A DNA stretch of 64,000 nucleotides, from positions 1 through 64,000 of the forward strand of contig NZ_JAPSKQ010000007.1 of NCBI RefSeq assembly GCF_031181555.1. Direction: 5' to 3'. Below are positions 7,989 to 16,471 of this stretch, piece after piece. Within the stretch, counting starts at the first letter, position 1, and every line of letters begins with the position of its first letter. The DNA is from Streptomyces sp. (GTDB lineage: Bacteria; Actinomycetota; Actinomycetes; Streptomycetales; Streptomycetaceae). The translations under genes were made by a program, and so were the position numbers. The notes below the pieces were generated by a model, which saw only the letters and a list, made by a program, of their open reading frames with translations, ran no database searches and was not told the DNA's origin.

Positions 7989-8783
7989 ATGCGCGATCTT
8001 GGGGCGGGTTTCCGGTATCTCCTGAAGGGCCAGCGGTGGGTGGCCCGGCACGGCAAGCAGTTCGGGTTCGGGCTGCTGCCGGGGCTGATCACCCTCGTGC
8101 TGTACGCGGCGGCGCTCGTCGCGCTGGCGCTGTGGGGGGAGGACTTCGTCGCCTGGGCGACGCCGTTCGCCGACGACTGGTCCAGCCCCTGGCCCGGACT
8201 GTTCCGCGGGTTCCTCACCGTCGTCCTGTTCGCGCTCGGACTGCTGCTGTCCGTGCTCACCTTCACCGCGGTGACGCTGCTCGTCGGGGATCCCTTCTAC
8301 GAGAGCCTCTCCGAGAAGGTCGACCGGGACGTGTCCCCCGACGGCACCGCGCCCGAGTCGGACCTGCCGCTGTGGCGGGAGCTGTGGATCTCCGGCCGGG
8401 ACAGCCTCCGGATCGTCGTGCGGGCCCTCGTCTGGGCCGTGCTGCTCTTCGCGCTCGGTTTCGTCCCGGTCCTCGGGCAGACCGCCGTACCGGTGATCGG
8501 CTTCTTCGTCACCGGGTTCTTCCTCACCGAGGAACTCACCGCCGTCGCGCTCCAGCGCCGCGGGGTCCGGCTGCGCGAGCGGCTCCGCCTGCTGCGGTCC
8601 CGCAAGACCCTCGTCTGGGGCTTCGGCACGCCCCTGGCGCTGGCCTTCCTCGTCCCGTTCGTCGCGGTGTTCCTGATGCCGGGCGCGGTCGCCGGTGCCA
8701 CCCTCATGGCGCGCGAGCTGCTCGGTGAGGAGACCGCCGGGGACGGTGCCGAGGAGTCCGAGGAGGAGGGCGTCACGTCATGA
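7989..8783 (+). CDS. EI24/CysZ-like integral membrane protein
   Basis: A 264-aa multi-span membrane protein of the EI24 domain family; CysZ, a sulfate transporter, is one characterised member. Hydrophobic segments lie at about 26-48, 73-95, 137-160 and 220-240, with the family-like GLLPGLITLVLY near the N-terminus. The acidic C-terminus overlaps the following lysE-family gene by four bases (ATGA), so the two form an operon. A TACAGT hexamer lies exactly seven bases before the ATG and no ribosome binding site is visible, suggesting a leaderless mRNA. The transported substrate, if any, is unknown. Confidence 0.8.
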   Translation: MRDLGAGFRYLLKGQRWVARHGKQFGFGLLPGLITLVLYAAALVALALWGEDFVAWATPFADDWSSPWPGLFRGFLTVVLFALGLLLSVLTFTAVTLLVGDPFYESLSEKVDRDVSPDGTAPESDLPLWRELWISGRDSLRIVVRALVWAVLLFALGFVPVLGQTAVPVIGFFVTGFFLTEELTAVALQRRGVRLRERLRLLRSRKTLVWGFGTPLALAFLVPFVAVFLMPGAVAGATLMARELLGEETAGDGAEESEEEGVTS

Positions 8784-9394
8784 CCGAGGTGCTCGCCGTC
8801 GCCGTCGTCACCGTCCTGGCCGTGATCGCCCCGGGCGCCGACTTCGCGATGGTGGTGCGGGGCAGCTACCTCTACGGCCGCCGCACCGGGCTGCTCGGCG
8901 CGGTCGGCGTCGCCGCCGGCGTGCTGGTGCACGTCGCCTACACGATGCTCGGCGTGGGCCTGCTGATCGCCTCCTCCACCTTCCTGTTCACGGTCGTCAA
9001 GCTGGTCGGCGCGGCCTATCTCGTGTACGTCGGGATCCGCACCTTCCGTACCCGCACCGAGGTCACCGTCGACCTGGGGAACAAGACGGGGCTCACCCCG
9101 TTCGCGGCCCTGCGCACCGGCTTCCTGACCAACGTCCTCAACCCGAAGACGACCCTCTTCGTCGTCTCCACCTTCGCCCAGGTCGTCAGCCCCGGCACCC
9201 CGGTCGTCCAGCAGGTGGGCTACGGCCTGTTCATGTCGCTGGCCCACCTGCTGTGGTTCGGCGTCGTCGCGTTGTTCTTCTCCCACGACCGGATGCGCAC
9301 CCTGATGCTGCGCGGCCAGAAGGTCCTCAACAAGGTCATCGGGTCCGTCCTGGCCGGCCTCGGCGTCAGTCTCGCGTTCGCTCCGTCGCACTGA
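8780..9394 (+). CDS. LysE/RhtB-family exporter
   Basis: A 204-aa protein with about six transmembrane helices of the LysE/RhtB amino-acid efflux family. The N-terminal APGADFAMVVRGSYLYGRRTGLL segment and the LNPKTTLFV motif near 115-123 are characteristic. It is translationally coupled to the EI24 gene by a four-base overlap. Its 3' end overlaps the convergent C15-like gene by 29 bases. It probably exports a small amino acid or metabolite; the substrate is not predictable. Confidence 0.88.
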   Translation: MTEVLAVAVVTVLAVIAPGADFAMVVRGSYLYGRRTGLLGAVGVAAGVLVHVAYTMLGVGLLIASSTFLFTVVKLVGAAYLVYVGIRTFRTRTEVTVDLGNKTGLTPFAALRTGFLTNVLNPKTTLFVVSTFAQVVSPGTPVVQQVGYGLFMSLAHLLWFGVVALFFSHDRMRTLMLRGQKVLNKVIGSVLAGLGVSLAFAPSH

Positions 9395-10631
9395 GCGCCA
9401 CGGTCACGATCGACCGCACCTGGTCGATGATGTCCAGCCGGTTCCGCACGAACGCCGGATCCGTGACCGCCCCCGTCGCCGGGTCGGTGTTCCCGGGGCC
9501 GAACTGCAGGACCGGGGTGTGGACATGGCCGCCCGGCAGCGTGTCGCGCAGGCCGAGACGGTCGCGCAGCAGGGTGGCCCGGTAGGCGATCTCGTTGGAG
9601 AGGTAGTCGCCGCCGCCGCCCGCGCGGGCCGTCGAGCCGGGCGTGGGCCCGTCCGGCCGCACGACGGGTTCGGTGCCCCCGGCCGGGATCTCGGTCACGG
9701 ACGTGTTGTCGTACACCGGGAACCGCCCGGTGTCCGCGGCCACGACGGCGTCGTACGGCAGGGTGGTCGTCGTCCACTGCGGCTGCGAGGCCGGGTCGGC
9801 GACCGGGACGGTCTCCGTCCGGCCGATGTTCTCGTTGTCCCCGAACCCGCCCCGCCAGGCCCCGTTGGTCCGCTCGATGTCGAACCGGCCCACCCGGCCC
9901 TGGCTCACCGTGGCGAACAGGTCCACCTCGGGCAGGTGCGGCCGCAGCGCCCGCTCCACCGTGCCCTCCGTGAAGTCCTGCCAGCGCACCGGGAACACGG
10001 CCGTCTCGACGCGCGCCGGGCCGTCCGCGGTCTCGATCACCGTGCCGTCCAGGGCGAGCGCGACCGCGCCGGACGGGTTGGAGATGCGCACGTCCCGGTC
10101 CAGGGTGAACGGATCGAACCCGGTCACCAGGATCCGCCCGACGCCCTCGCCGCGCGGATAGCGGATCGCGCTCTGTCCCCGCGAGGTCCGCTCCAGTTCG
10201 CCGAGCAGCCGCGCCCGCTGCTCCCCGGTCAGGCCGAACCCCGGCTCCCAGGAGCGCAGTTCGCGGGACATGCCGAGCCGCGCCCAGTACAGCGGCCGGT
10301 CGTCGTCCCGGCTGAGGTCACCGCCCGCCGGGCCGCGCCCCTGCGCCCGGTCGACGGCCCTGCGCCACAGCGCCGTCCCCTCGCGCGCGACGGTACGGCG
10401 GGCCTGCGCGTAGGAGCGCGCGCGGTCGAGGGCGCGGGCGAACTCCGGTGCCACGGTGCCGAACCCGGAACGGCGCAGTATCTCCTGCGGGGCCGCTCTG
10501 TCCAGGCGCCGTTCCTCGACGGTGGGGGAGGGGGCCGCGGACTCGGCGGCGGTCGCGGTCGTGGGGGCGGTGAGGCCGGCGGTCAGCAGGGCGAGGCCGA
10601 GGACGGCGACGCGAACGCGTAGGGGATTCAA
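9366..10631 (-). CDS. Secreted pyroglutamyl-peptidase (C15)-like protein with Cys replaced by Ser
   Basis: A 421-aa exported protein. The first 29 residues form a signal peptide (hydrophobic core 7-21). Residues about 30-160 are an Arg/Ala-rich N-terminal extension, and a C15-like domain begins with ILVTGFDPF at 167. The expected triad is Glu-Cys-His. Glu253 (FDIERTN) and His371 (GHVHTP) are present, but the nucleophile position in the Gly-x-Tyr-x-Cys-Asn motif reads GDYLSN, so Ser345 replaces Cys. It may therefore be inactive or a serine variant. The TTG at 10631 was selected because GGAAGG lies 10 bases upstream and it gives a proper signal peptide; upstream extension lacks support. Confidence 0.75.
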   Translation of the reverse strand: MNPLRVRVAVLGLALLTAGLTAPTTATAAESAAPSPTVEERRLDRAAPQEILRRSGFGTVAPEFARALDRARSYAQARRTVAREGTALWRRAVDRAQGRGPAGGDLSRDDDRPLYWARLGMSRELRSWEPGFGLTGEQRARLLGELERTSRGQSAIRYPRGEGVGRILVTGFDPFTLDRDVRISNPSGAVALALDGTVIETADGPARVETAVFPVRWQDFTEGTVERALRPHLPEVDLFATVSQGRVGRFDIERTNGAWRGGFGDNENIGRTETVPVADPASQPQWTTTTLPYDAVVAADTGRFPVYDNTSVTEIPAGGTEPVVRPDGPTPGSTARAGGGGDYLSNEIAYRATLLRDRLGLRDTLPGGHVHTPVLQFGPGNTDPATGAVTDPAFVRNRLDIIDQVRSIVTVALSATERTRD

Positions 10632-10948
10632 GGGGGCTGGGCCTTCCGTTCGTCGTGGGGCACGCGGGATGCCGAAGGCCGCAGTATCGCGTGACCGGAA
10701 GAGCCACGCCACGGGGCGGGGAACCGGGCGGGAATCCGCGCCCCCGCCTCGCGCGGCGCGCCGGCCTGCCATTTGTGAAGGGTTCGTACGGGATCCGGCC
10801 CGGGCACTCGATCGCGGACCGCGGGATCGGCGCGACGGTTAACGTCTGATCCGGGCGGTACCCGTATGAGCAGCCCCGGTCCGGGACCCTGACCCCGGGC
10901 CGGGGCTCGGGGACGCCGACCGCCCCGTCGCCCCGTCGTACGGGCGGC
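10632..10948. other. Intergenic region, 317 bases
   Basis: It holds the presumed promoter of the C15-like gene, with no clear -35/-10 pair, and the galM terminator hairpin at 10872-10907. No further gene, RNA or repeat was recognised. Confidence 0.5.
10872..10907 (-). terminator. galM terminator
   Basis: A 14-bp stem with one mismatch (10872-10885 with 10894-10907) and an 8-base loop lies 42 bases past the galM stop codon. Confidence 0.65.
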
Positions 10949-11920
10949 CTACCGCACCGAGAAGCCGTACACCGTCTCCGAGCGGAACACCTCGCCCGGC
11001 CGCAGGACGGTGCCCGGGAACTCCGGACGGTTCGGGGAGTCGGGGAAGTGCTGGGTCTCCAGCGCGATGCCGTCACCGGGGGCGAAGGGCTCGCCGATGT
11101 GGTCCGCGGTGTACAGCTGCATCCCGGGCTCGGTGGTCGCCACCGTCAGCACCCGGCCCGACCCCGGGTCGTACAGCTCGGCGACCTCCACGGGCGCCGG
11201 CGTCACGCCCTTGTCGAGCACGAGGTTGTGGTCGTACCCGGTGCCGGTCGCGCGTGCCTCGCGGAAGTCGAAGCGGGTGCCGGTCACGTCGGCGAGCTCT
11301 CCCGTCGGAATCAGGTCCGCGTCGACCGGCGTGAACCGGGAGGCCGCCAGCCGCAGTTCGTGCCCGGCCGCGCTGCCGGAGCCGGCCAGGTTCCAGTACG
11401 AGTGGTTCGTCAGGTTCACCGGGGTCGGCGCGTCCGTCACCGCCTCGTAGGCGATGCCCAGCGCGCCCCGCTCGTCCAGCGTGTACGTCACCGAGACCTC
11501 CAGGCGGCCCGGGAAGCCCTCCTCGCCGTGCGGGCTGACCCGGGTGAGGCGCAGACCGTGCTCGACCGCCGTCACGTCCCACACCCGCTTGTCGAAGCCC
11601 CGCTCCCCGCCGTGCAGCGAGTTCGGCCCGTTGTTCGGGGCGAGCGCGTAGGTGATCCCGTCCAGCGAGAAGCGGGCGCCCGCGATCCGGTTGGCGTACC
11701 GGCCGATCAGGGCGCCCAGGAAGGGCTCGGGACGGGCGAGATAGCCGTCCAGGCCGGGGAACCCCAGCACCACGTCCCCGGCCGTCCCCTCCCGGTCCGG
11801 CACCTCCACGCTCTGCACGATCCCGCCGTACGACAGGACCCGCACCCGTACGCCTGCCCGCTGAAGCGTCCAGCGGTGCACCGGGGTGCCGTCGGGGAGG
11901 GTGCCGAAGAGTTCGTTCAT
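10949..11920 (-). CDS. galM: Aldose 1-epimerase (mutarotase)
   Basis: A 323-aa mutarotase that interconverts alpha and beta anomers of aldoses such as galactose or glucose. Substrate and catalytic residues are recognisable: Arg74 and Asn77 (GRYANR), His103 (SLHGG), His173 (NLTNHSYWNL) and the general base Glu288 (ALETQHFPDSPN). There is no signal peptide, so it is cytoplasmic. TATCGT lies exactly seven bases before the ATG and no Shine-Dalgarno sequence is present, suggesting leaderless translation. It is not adjacent to other galactose genes here. Confidence 0.92.
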   Translation of the reverse strand: MNELFGTLPDGTPVHRWTLQRAGVRVRVLSYGGIVQSVEVPDREGTAGDVVLGFPGLDGYLARPEPFLGALIGRYANRIAGARFSLDGITYALAPNNGPNSLHGGERGFDKRVWDVTAVEHGLRLTRVSPHGEEGFPGRLEVSVTYTLDERGALGIAYEAVTDAPTPVNLTNHSYWNLAGSGSAAGHELRLAASRFTPVDADLIPTGELADVTGTRFDFREARATGTGYDHNLVLDKGVTPAPVEVAELYDPGSGRVLTVATTEPGMQLYTADHIGEPFAPGDGIALETQHFPDSPNRPEFPGTVLRPGEVFRSETVYGFSVR

Positions 11921-11954
11921 GCGCGAAACGATAAGTCACGGCCTCCTCGTCAGG

Positions 11955-12854
11955 TCACGGCCGCTTCGCCGTGACCGTCCGGTAGGCGATCTCCGCCAGT
12001 CTGGCCTGCCCGTCGACACTGGGGTGGAACCAGTCCCAGCGGCTCAACTGCTCGGTGCCGAAGCGGTACGCGTGCACCGCGCCGCCGTCGTAGCGGCACC
12101 GGCGGTCCGCGGCGCAGACCTCCTCCAGCACCTTGTTGTAGTCCTCCACCCGTTTGTGCACCGTCTCGCGCCGCTGCGTCGCCGCCGCGTCCAGCGCGTC
12201 CGCGTCGCCCAGCATCGACGGGCAGATGCCCAGCTTCCAGATCTGCTTGCCCAGGGCGTTGGTCCGCCCCTGCGACCACAGCCGCTTCAGGTTCGGCACG
12301 CTCGCCACGTACACCTGGGTCCGGGGCAGCGCCTCGCGCAGGGTGTTCATCGCCTCCTGGAAGTCGGCACGGAAGTCGGCCACCGGCGTCATCGCCGACG
12401 CCGTGTCCCGGCAGGCGTCGTTCGCCCCGGCCATCACCGCCACCAGCTGCGGGGCGCGCCGCACCGCCCGCGCCATCTGGCCCGGCAGATCCGCCATCCG
12501 GGCCCCGGTCACCGCGTAGTTCCAGCTCCGCTCGGCCGCACCGGCCTTCCCCAGCAGCCGGACCGCGAGACTGTCGACCTTGTCGCTGCTGCCCGTCGCC
12601 CACGACACCTCGGGGCAGTCCGCCAGCACCGTGCAGGCGTCGAAGCCGGTGGTGATGGAGTCACCGACGGCGGCGACGGAGGAGGGACTGGTGTCCCACA
12701 CGGGTGTGGGCCTCGGGGACGGCCCGCCCTCCTTCGCGCCCGGACCGGACTCACCGCCGACGGCGTCGCAGCCGGCCGCGCCCAGGGCGGCGGCCGTCAC
12801 CACGGCGAGGACGGTCCGTGAGCGGCGCCGCCGCCTGTGCGTCGTCCGGTCCAA
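11955..12854 (-). CDS. SGNH/GDSL-family hydrolase lipoprotein
   Basis: A 299-aa exported esterase/lipase-like protein. A polybasic start (RRRRRSR) precedes a hydrophobic helix and a lipobox ending in Cys29 (GAAGC), followed by a Pro/Gly linker. Block I (VGDSITTG) gives nucleophile Ser66, a GANDACRD block supplies the oxyanion Asn, and DWFHPS near the C-terminus provides the Asp and His. The TTG at 12854 was chosen because GGGGAGG lies 8 bases upstream; an N-terminal extension would bury the signal peptide. Substrate unknown. Confidence 0.85.
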   Translation of the reverse strand: MDRTTHRRRRRSRTVLAVVTAAALGAAGCDAVGGESGPGAKEGGPSPRPTPVWDTSPSSVAAVGDSITTGFDACTVLADCPEVSWATGSSDKVDSLAVRLLGKAGAAERSWNYAVTGARMADLPGQMARAVRRAPQLVAVMAGANDACRDTASAMTPVADFRADFQEAMNTLREALPRTQVYVASVPNLKRLWSQGRTNALGKQIWKLGICPSMLGDADALDAAATQRRETVHKRVEDYNKVLEEVCAADRRCRYDGGAVHAYRFGTEQLSRWDWFHPSVDGQARLAEIAYRTVTAKRP

Positions 12855-13113
12855 TTCCGTCGCCTCCCCGCGTGTCGTGGTGTCGCCGTCCCCCAACCCA
12901 TAACAACGCACGAGGGTTCCCGCCCGGCGGGTGGCAACGTCCCGCACCCGTACAGGCGTCCTGCCGGGTGAATGGTGGATGTTTCCCGGCAGCAGGACCG
13001 ACGGTACGTCACACTCCTTGCGCCGTCGCACGGTAGCCTCGCCATCAACGCGGCCCGCCGGGCCGCGGCCGTTCCACCCGTTCCAAGATGTCCCGCTCTG
13101 CCCGGAGGTTCCG

Positions 13114-13608
13114 GTGACGACTCGTGGAGTTCTGTACGTGCACTCCGCGCCGCGCGCGCTGTGCCCGCACGTCGAGTGGGCCGTCGCCGGGGTGCTCGGC
13201 ACGCGCGTCAGCCTGGACTGGATCCGCCAGCCCGCCGCCCCCGGCACCTGGCGCTCGGAGTTCTCCTGGCAGGGCCAGGCCGGCACCGCCTCCAAACTCG
13301 CCTCCGCGCTGCGCGGCTGGCAGATGCTGCGCTTCGAGGTCACCGCGGAGCCCTGCCCCACCGCCGAGGGCGAGCGCTACAGCTGCACCCCCGACCTCGG
13401 CATCTTCCACGCCGTCACCGGCATGCACGGCGACATCCTGATCCCCGAGGACCGGCTGCGCGCCGCCCTGGTCCGCTCCCGAAGCGGCGAGACCGACCTG
13501 GAGGCGGAGATCGCCAAGCTCCTGGGCAAGCCCTGGGACGACGAACTGGAGCCCTTCCGCTACGCCGGCGAGGGCGCCCCGGTGCGCTGGCTGCACCAGG
13601 TGGTCTGA
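13114..13608 (+). CDS. DUF3145 family protein
   Basis: A 164-aa soluble actinobacterial protein of the DUF3145 family, function unknown. Recognisable segments are GVLYVHSAPRALCPHVEWAV at the N-terminus, SEFSWQGQAG near 47-56 and YSCTPDLGIFHAV near 90-102. The GTG at 13114 has GGAGG about five bases upstream. It stands next to and convergent with the fatty-acid synthase operon, an arrangement I recall being conserved in Streptomyces, which hints at a housekeeping role but does not prove a link to lipid synthesis. Confidence 0.85.
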   Translation: MTTRGVLYVHSAPRALCPHVEWAVAGVLGTRVSLDWIRQPAAPGTWRSEFSWQGQAGTASKLASALRGWQMLRFEVTAEPCPTAEGERYSCTPDLGIFHAVTGMHGDILIPEDRLRAALVRSRSGETDLEAEIAKLLGKPWDDELEPFRYAGEGAPVRWLHQVV

Positions 13609-13646
13609 CCGGGCTCCCGGGGCGGTACGCGTAAGGCCCACCGGCA

Positions 13647-13687
13647 CGCGCGAGGGCCCCCACCGTCACGGTGGGGGCCCTCGCGCG
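13647..13687. terminator. Strong bidirectional terminator between DUF3145 gene and fabF
   Basis: A perfect 19-bp stem (13647-13665 with 13669-13687) with a 3-base loop separates the convergent genes. It ends the fatty-acid synthase operon. Confidence 0.88.
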
Positions 13688-13720
13688 CACAGGCGACGAC
13701 GTGTTGCGTACCGGCGGCGG

Positions 13721-14992
13721 TCAGACCGTCCGGAACGCCAGCACCACGTTGTGGCCGCCGAACCCGAACGAGTCGTTCAGCGCGGCGATGCGGCCCTCGG
13801 CGGGAAGCTTGCGCGCCTCGCCGCGGACCACGTCCGCGTGCGCCTCGGCCTCGGGGTCGAGGTTCTCGATGTTGATGGTCGGCGGGGCCACCCGGTGGTA
13901 CAGCGCGAGCACCGTCGCCACCGACTCCACGCCGCCGGCGCCGCCGAGCAGGTGACCGGTCATCGACTTGGTGGCGGAGACCGCCATGTGGTCGGTGTCG
14001 TCGCCGAAGACCTTGCGCAGCGCCTTCAGTTCGGCGATGTCACCGGCCGGCGTCGAGGTGGCGTGCGCGTTGACGTGCACGATCTCGGCCGGGTCCAGGT
14101 CGGTGCGGTCCAGCAGGTTCTGCAGGGCGTGCGAGATGCCGCGGCCCTCCGGCTCCGGCTGCACGATGTCGTGGGAGTCGGCGGAGACGCCCTGGCCGAC
14201 CGCCTCCGCGTAGACGCGGGCGCCGCGCGCCGCGGCGTGCTCGGCGGACTCCAGGACGATCACGCCCGCGCCCTCGCCGAGGACGAAGCCGTCACGGGCG
14301 GCGTCGTAGGGACGCGAGGCGCCCTCGGGGTCGTCGTTGTTCTTGGACATCGCCATCATGTTGCCGAACGCGGCGATCGGCAGCGGGTGGATCGCCGCCT
14401 CCGTGCCGCCCGCGACGACGACGTCGGCACGGCCGGTGCGGATCATCTCGATGGCGTAGCCGATGGCCTCCGCGCCCGAGGCGCAGGCCGAGACCGGGGT
14501 GTGCACGCCCGCGCGGGCGCCCACGGCCAGGCCCACGTTCGCCGAGGGGCCGTTCGGCATCAGCATGGGGACGGTGTGCGGGGAGACGCGGCGGACGCCC
14601 TTCTCCTTCAGCACGTCGTACTGGTCCAGCAGGGTCGTCACGCCGCCGATGCCGGAGGCGATGACCGCGCCGAGCCGGTCCGGGTCGACGTTCGGGTCCT
14701 CACCGGCCTTGCCCTCGAAACCGGCGTCGGCCCACGCCTCCTTGGCCGCGACCAGCGCGAACTGCGCCGAGCGGTCCAGCCGGCGGGCCTGCGGCCGGGG
14801 AATGACCTCGGTGGGTTCCACGGCCACCGGGGCCGCGATGCGGACCGCCTGCTCGGCGGCCCATTCCTGCTCCAGGGGCTTGACGCCGGAGCGTCCGGCG
14901 ACCAGTCCCTCCCAGGTAGAGGCTGCGTCGCCACCCAGCGGTGTGGTTGCGCCGATACCGGTGACGACCACGGTGCGATTGGTCGGGCTCAC
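13721..14992 (-). CDS. fabF: Beta-ketoacyl-ACP synthase II (KAS II)
   Basis: A 423-aa condensing enzyme that elongates acyl-ACP with malonyl-ACP in type II fatty-acid synthesis. The catalytic Cys170 lies in VSACASGAEA. His310 (NAHATSTPAGD), Lys342 and His347 (ATKSMTGHLLGG) complete the active site. The GTG at 14992 has GGAGAAAG seven bases upstream. It is the last gene of fabD-fabH-acpP-fabF and is followed by a strong terminator. It belongs to primary metabolism: the order and the linked fasR distinguish it from a polyketide ketosynthase. Confidence 0.96.
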   Translation of the reverse strand: MSPTNRTVVVTGIGATTPLGGDAASTWEGLVAGRSGVKPLEQEWAAEQAVRIAAPVAVEPTEVIPRPQARRLDRSAQFALVAAKEAWADAGFEGKAGEDPNVDPDRLGAVIASGIGGVTTLLDQYDVLKEKGVRRVSPHTVPMLMPNGPSANVGLAVGARAGVHTPVSACASGAEAIGYAIEMIRTGRADVVVAGGTEAAIHPLPIAAFGNMMAMSKNNDDPEGASRPYDAARDGFVLGEGAGVIVLESAEHAAARGARVYAEAVGQGVSADSHDIVQPEPEGRGISHALQNLLDRTDLDPAEIVHVNAHATSTPAGDIAELKALRKVFGDDTDHMAVSATKSMTGHLLGGAGGVESVATVLALYHRVAPPTINIENLDPEAEAHADVVRGEARKLPAEGRIAALNDSFGFGGHNVVLAFRTV

Positions 14993-15096
14993 GGGAATTC
15001 TTTCTCCAGCGGATTCGAGGAGGACAACCCCCGCTCGAGGCGGGGACAACGGCGCCACCGCCGGGTGGCGGGGCCGGGCTCCGGCCCGAGCAGGGC

Positions 15097-15345
15097 TCAG
15101 GCCTGGTGCTTGAGGATGTAGTCGGTCGCGTCGCCGACGGTCTTGAGGTTCTTGACGTCGTCGTCCGGGATCTTGACGTCGAAGCGCTCTTCGGCGGCGA
15201 CGACGACCTCGACCATGGACAGCGAGTCGACGTCCAGGTCGTCGGTGAAGGACTTGTCCAGCTGGACGTCCTCAACCGGGATGCCGGCGATCTCGTTCAC
15301 GATCTCCGCGAGACCGGCGACGATCTCTTCCTGAGTGGCGGCCAT
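15097..15345 (-). CDS. acpP: Acyl carrier protein of fatty-acid synthesis
   Basis: An 82-aa acidic four-helix carrier protein. Ser41 in DVDSLSMVE is the site for the 4'-phosphopantetheine arm that carries the growing acyl chain. The ATG is preceded by GGAGCG. It lies between fabH and fabF with gaps of about 100 bases on each side, wide for an operon, which could hold processing or secondary promoter sites that allow higher ACP levels. Confidence 0.97.
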   Translation of the reverse strand: MAATQEEIVAGLAEIVNEIAGIPVEDVQLDKSFTDDLDVDSLSMVEVVVAAEERFDVKIPDDDVKNLKTVGDATDYILKHQA

Positions 15346-15447
15346 GGTGGCGCTCCTTCGTTGTGATTTCAGAGGGTGTGGCGCCCGCCGCGTCAGCGGC
15401 AGGTGTTGCGGTACCCGTGCCGGACCGGATGATCCGGCACGGAGTGC

Positions 15448-16449
15448 CTAGGGGAGGGTAACGACCGTGGCGGCGTAGACGAGACCCGCCCCGAAGCCGA
15501 TGACGAGCGCGGTGTCGCCGCTCTTCGCCTCGCCGGTCGCCAGGAGCCGCTCCATCGCGAGCGGAATCGAGGCGGCCGAGGTGTTGCCGGTGGTGCGGAT
15601 GTCACGGGCGACCGTGACGTGCTCCGGCAGTCTGAGGGTCTTCACCATCGAGTCGATGATCCGCACATTGGCCTGGTGCGGGATGAAGACGTCCAGGTCG
15701 TCCGGGGTGATCCCGGCCGCGTCCAGCGCCTGCTGCGCGACCTTCGCCATCTCGAACACGGCCCAGCGGAACACCGCCTGGCCCTCCTGCGTGATCGCGG
15801 GGAACTTCTCGACCGTCCCGTCGCGGTAGTCCGTCCACGGCACGGTCTGCTTGATGGTCTCGGACTTGTCGCCCTCCGAGCCCCACACGGTCGGGCCGAT
15901 CGCGGGCTCCCGGGACGGGCCGACGACCACCGCGCCGGCGCCGTCGCCGAACAGGAAGGCGGTCGCCCGGTCCTCCAGGTCGGTCAGGTCGCTCAGCCGC
16001 TCCACGCCGATGACGAGGACGTACTCCGCCGAACCCTCGACGACCATGCCCTTGGCGAGGGTGAGGCCGTAGCCGAAGCCCGCGCAGCCGGCCGAGATGT
16101 CGAAGGCGGCGGCCTTGTCCGTGCCCAGCCTGTCGGCGATCTCGGTGGCGATGGCCGGGGTCTGGCTGAAGTGCGACACGGTCGACACGACGACGGCGCC
16201 GATCTGCGCGGCGTCGACCCCGGCGTCCGCGATCGCCTTGCCGGAGGCCTCGAGCGACATCGCCGCGACGGTCTCCTCGGGCGACGCCCAGTGCCGGGTC
16301 TCGATGCCGGAGCGCGAACGGATCCACTCGTCGGAGGAGTCGATCGTCTCGAGGATCACCTCGTTCGGCACGACCCGGGTGGGCCGGTAGCCGCCCACGC
16401 CGAGGATGCGCGCGTACGGGGCGCCCTTGCTGGGCTTGATCTTCGCCAT
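15448..16449 (-). CDS. fabH: Beta-ketoacyl-ACP synthase III (KAS III)
   Basis: A 333-aa initiating condensing enzyme joining an acyl-CoA primer (in Streptomyces usually branched or short chain) to malonyl-ACP. The triad is Cys122 (SAGCAGFGY), His258 (IPHQAN) and Asn289 (TTGNTSAASIP). It follows fabD by 22 bases. The N-terminal MAKIKPSKGAPYARILGVG is typical of Streptomyces FabH. Confidence 0.96.
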   Translation of the reverse strand: MAKIKPSKGAPYARILGVGGYRPTRVVPNEVILETIDSSDEWIRSRSGIETRHWASPEETVAAMSLEASGKAIADAGVDAAQIGAVVVSTVSHFSQTPAIATEIADRLGTDKAAAFDISAGCAGFGYGLTLAKGMVVEGSAEYVLVIGVERLSDLTDLEDRATAFLFGDGAGAVVVGPSREPAIGPTVWGSEGDKSETIKQTVPWTDYRDGTVEKFPAITQEGQAVFRWAVFEMAKVAQQALDAAGITPDDLDVFIPHQANVRIIDSMVKTLRLPEHVTVARDIRTTGNTSAASIPLAMERLLATGEAKSGDTALVIGFGAGLVYAATVVTLP

Positions 16450-16471
16450 GCGGGTGGGCTCCTTAAGGCGA

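Noticed and set aside
9366-9394. Overlap of the LysE and C15-like genes as an annotation error
   Set aside because: Both frames have family C-termini right up to their stops, so the 29-base convergent overlap is accepted.
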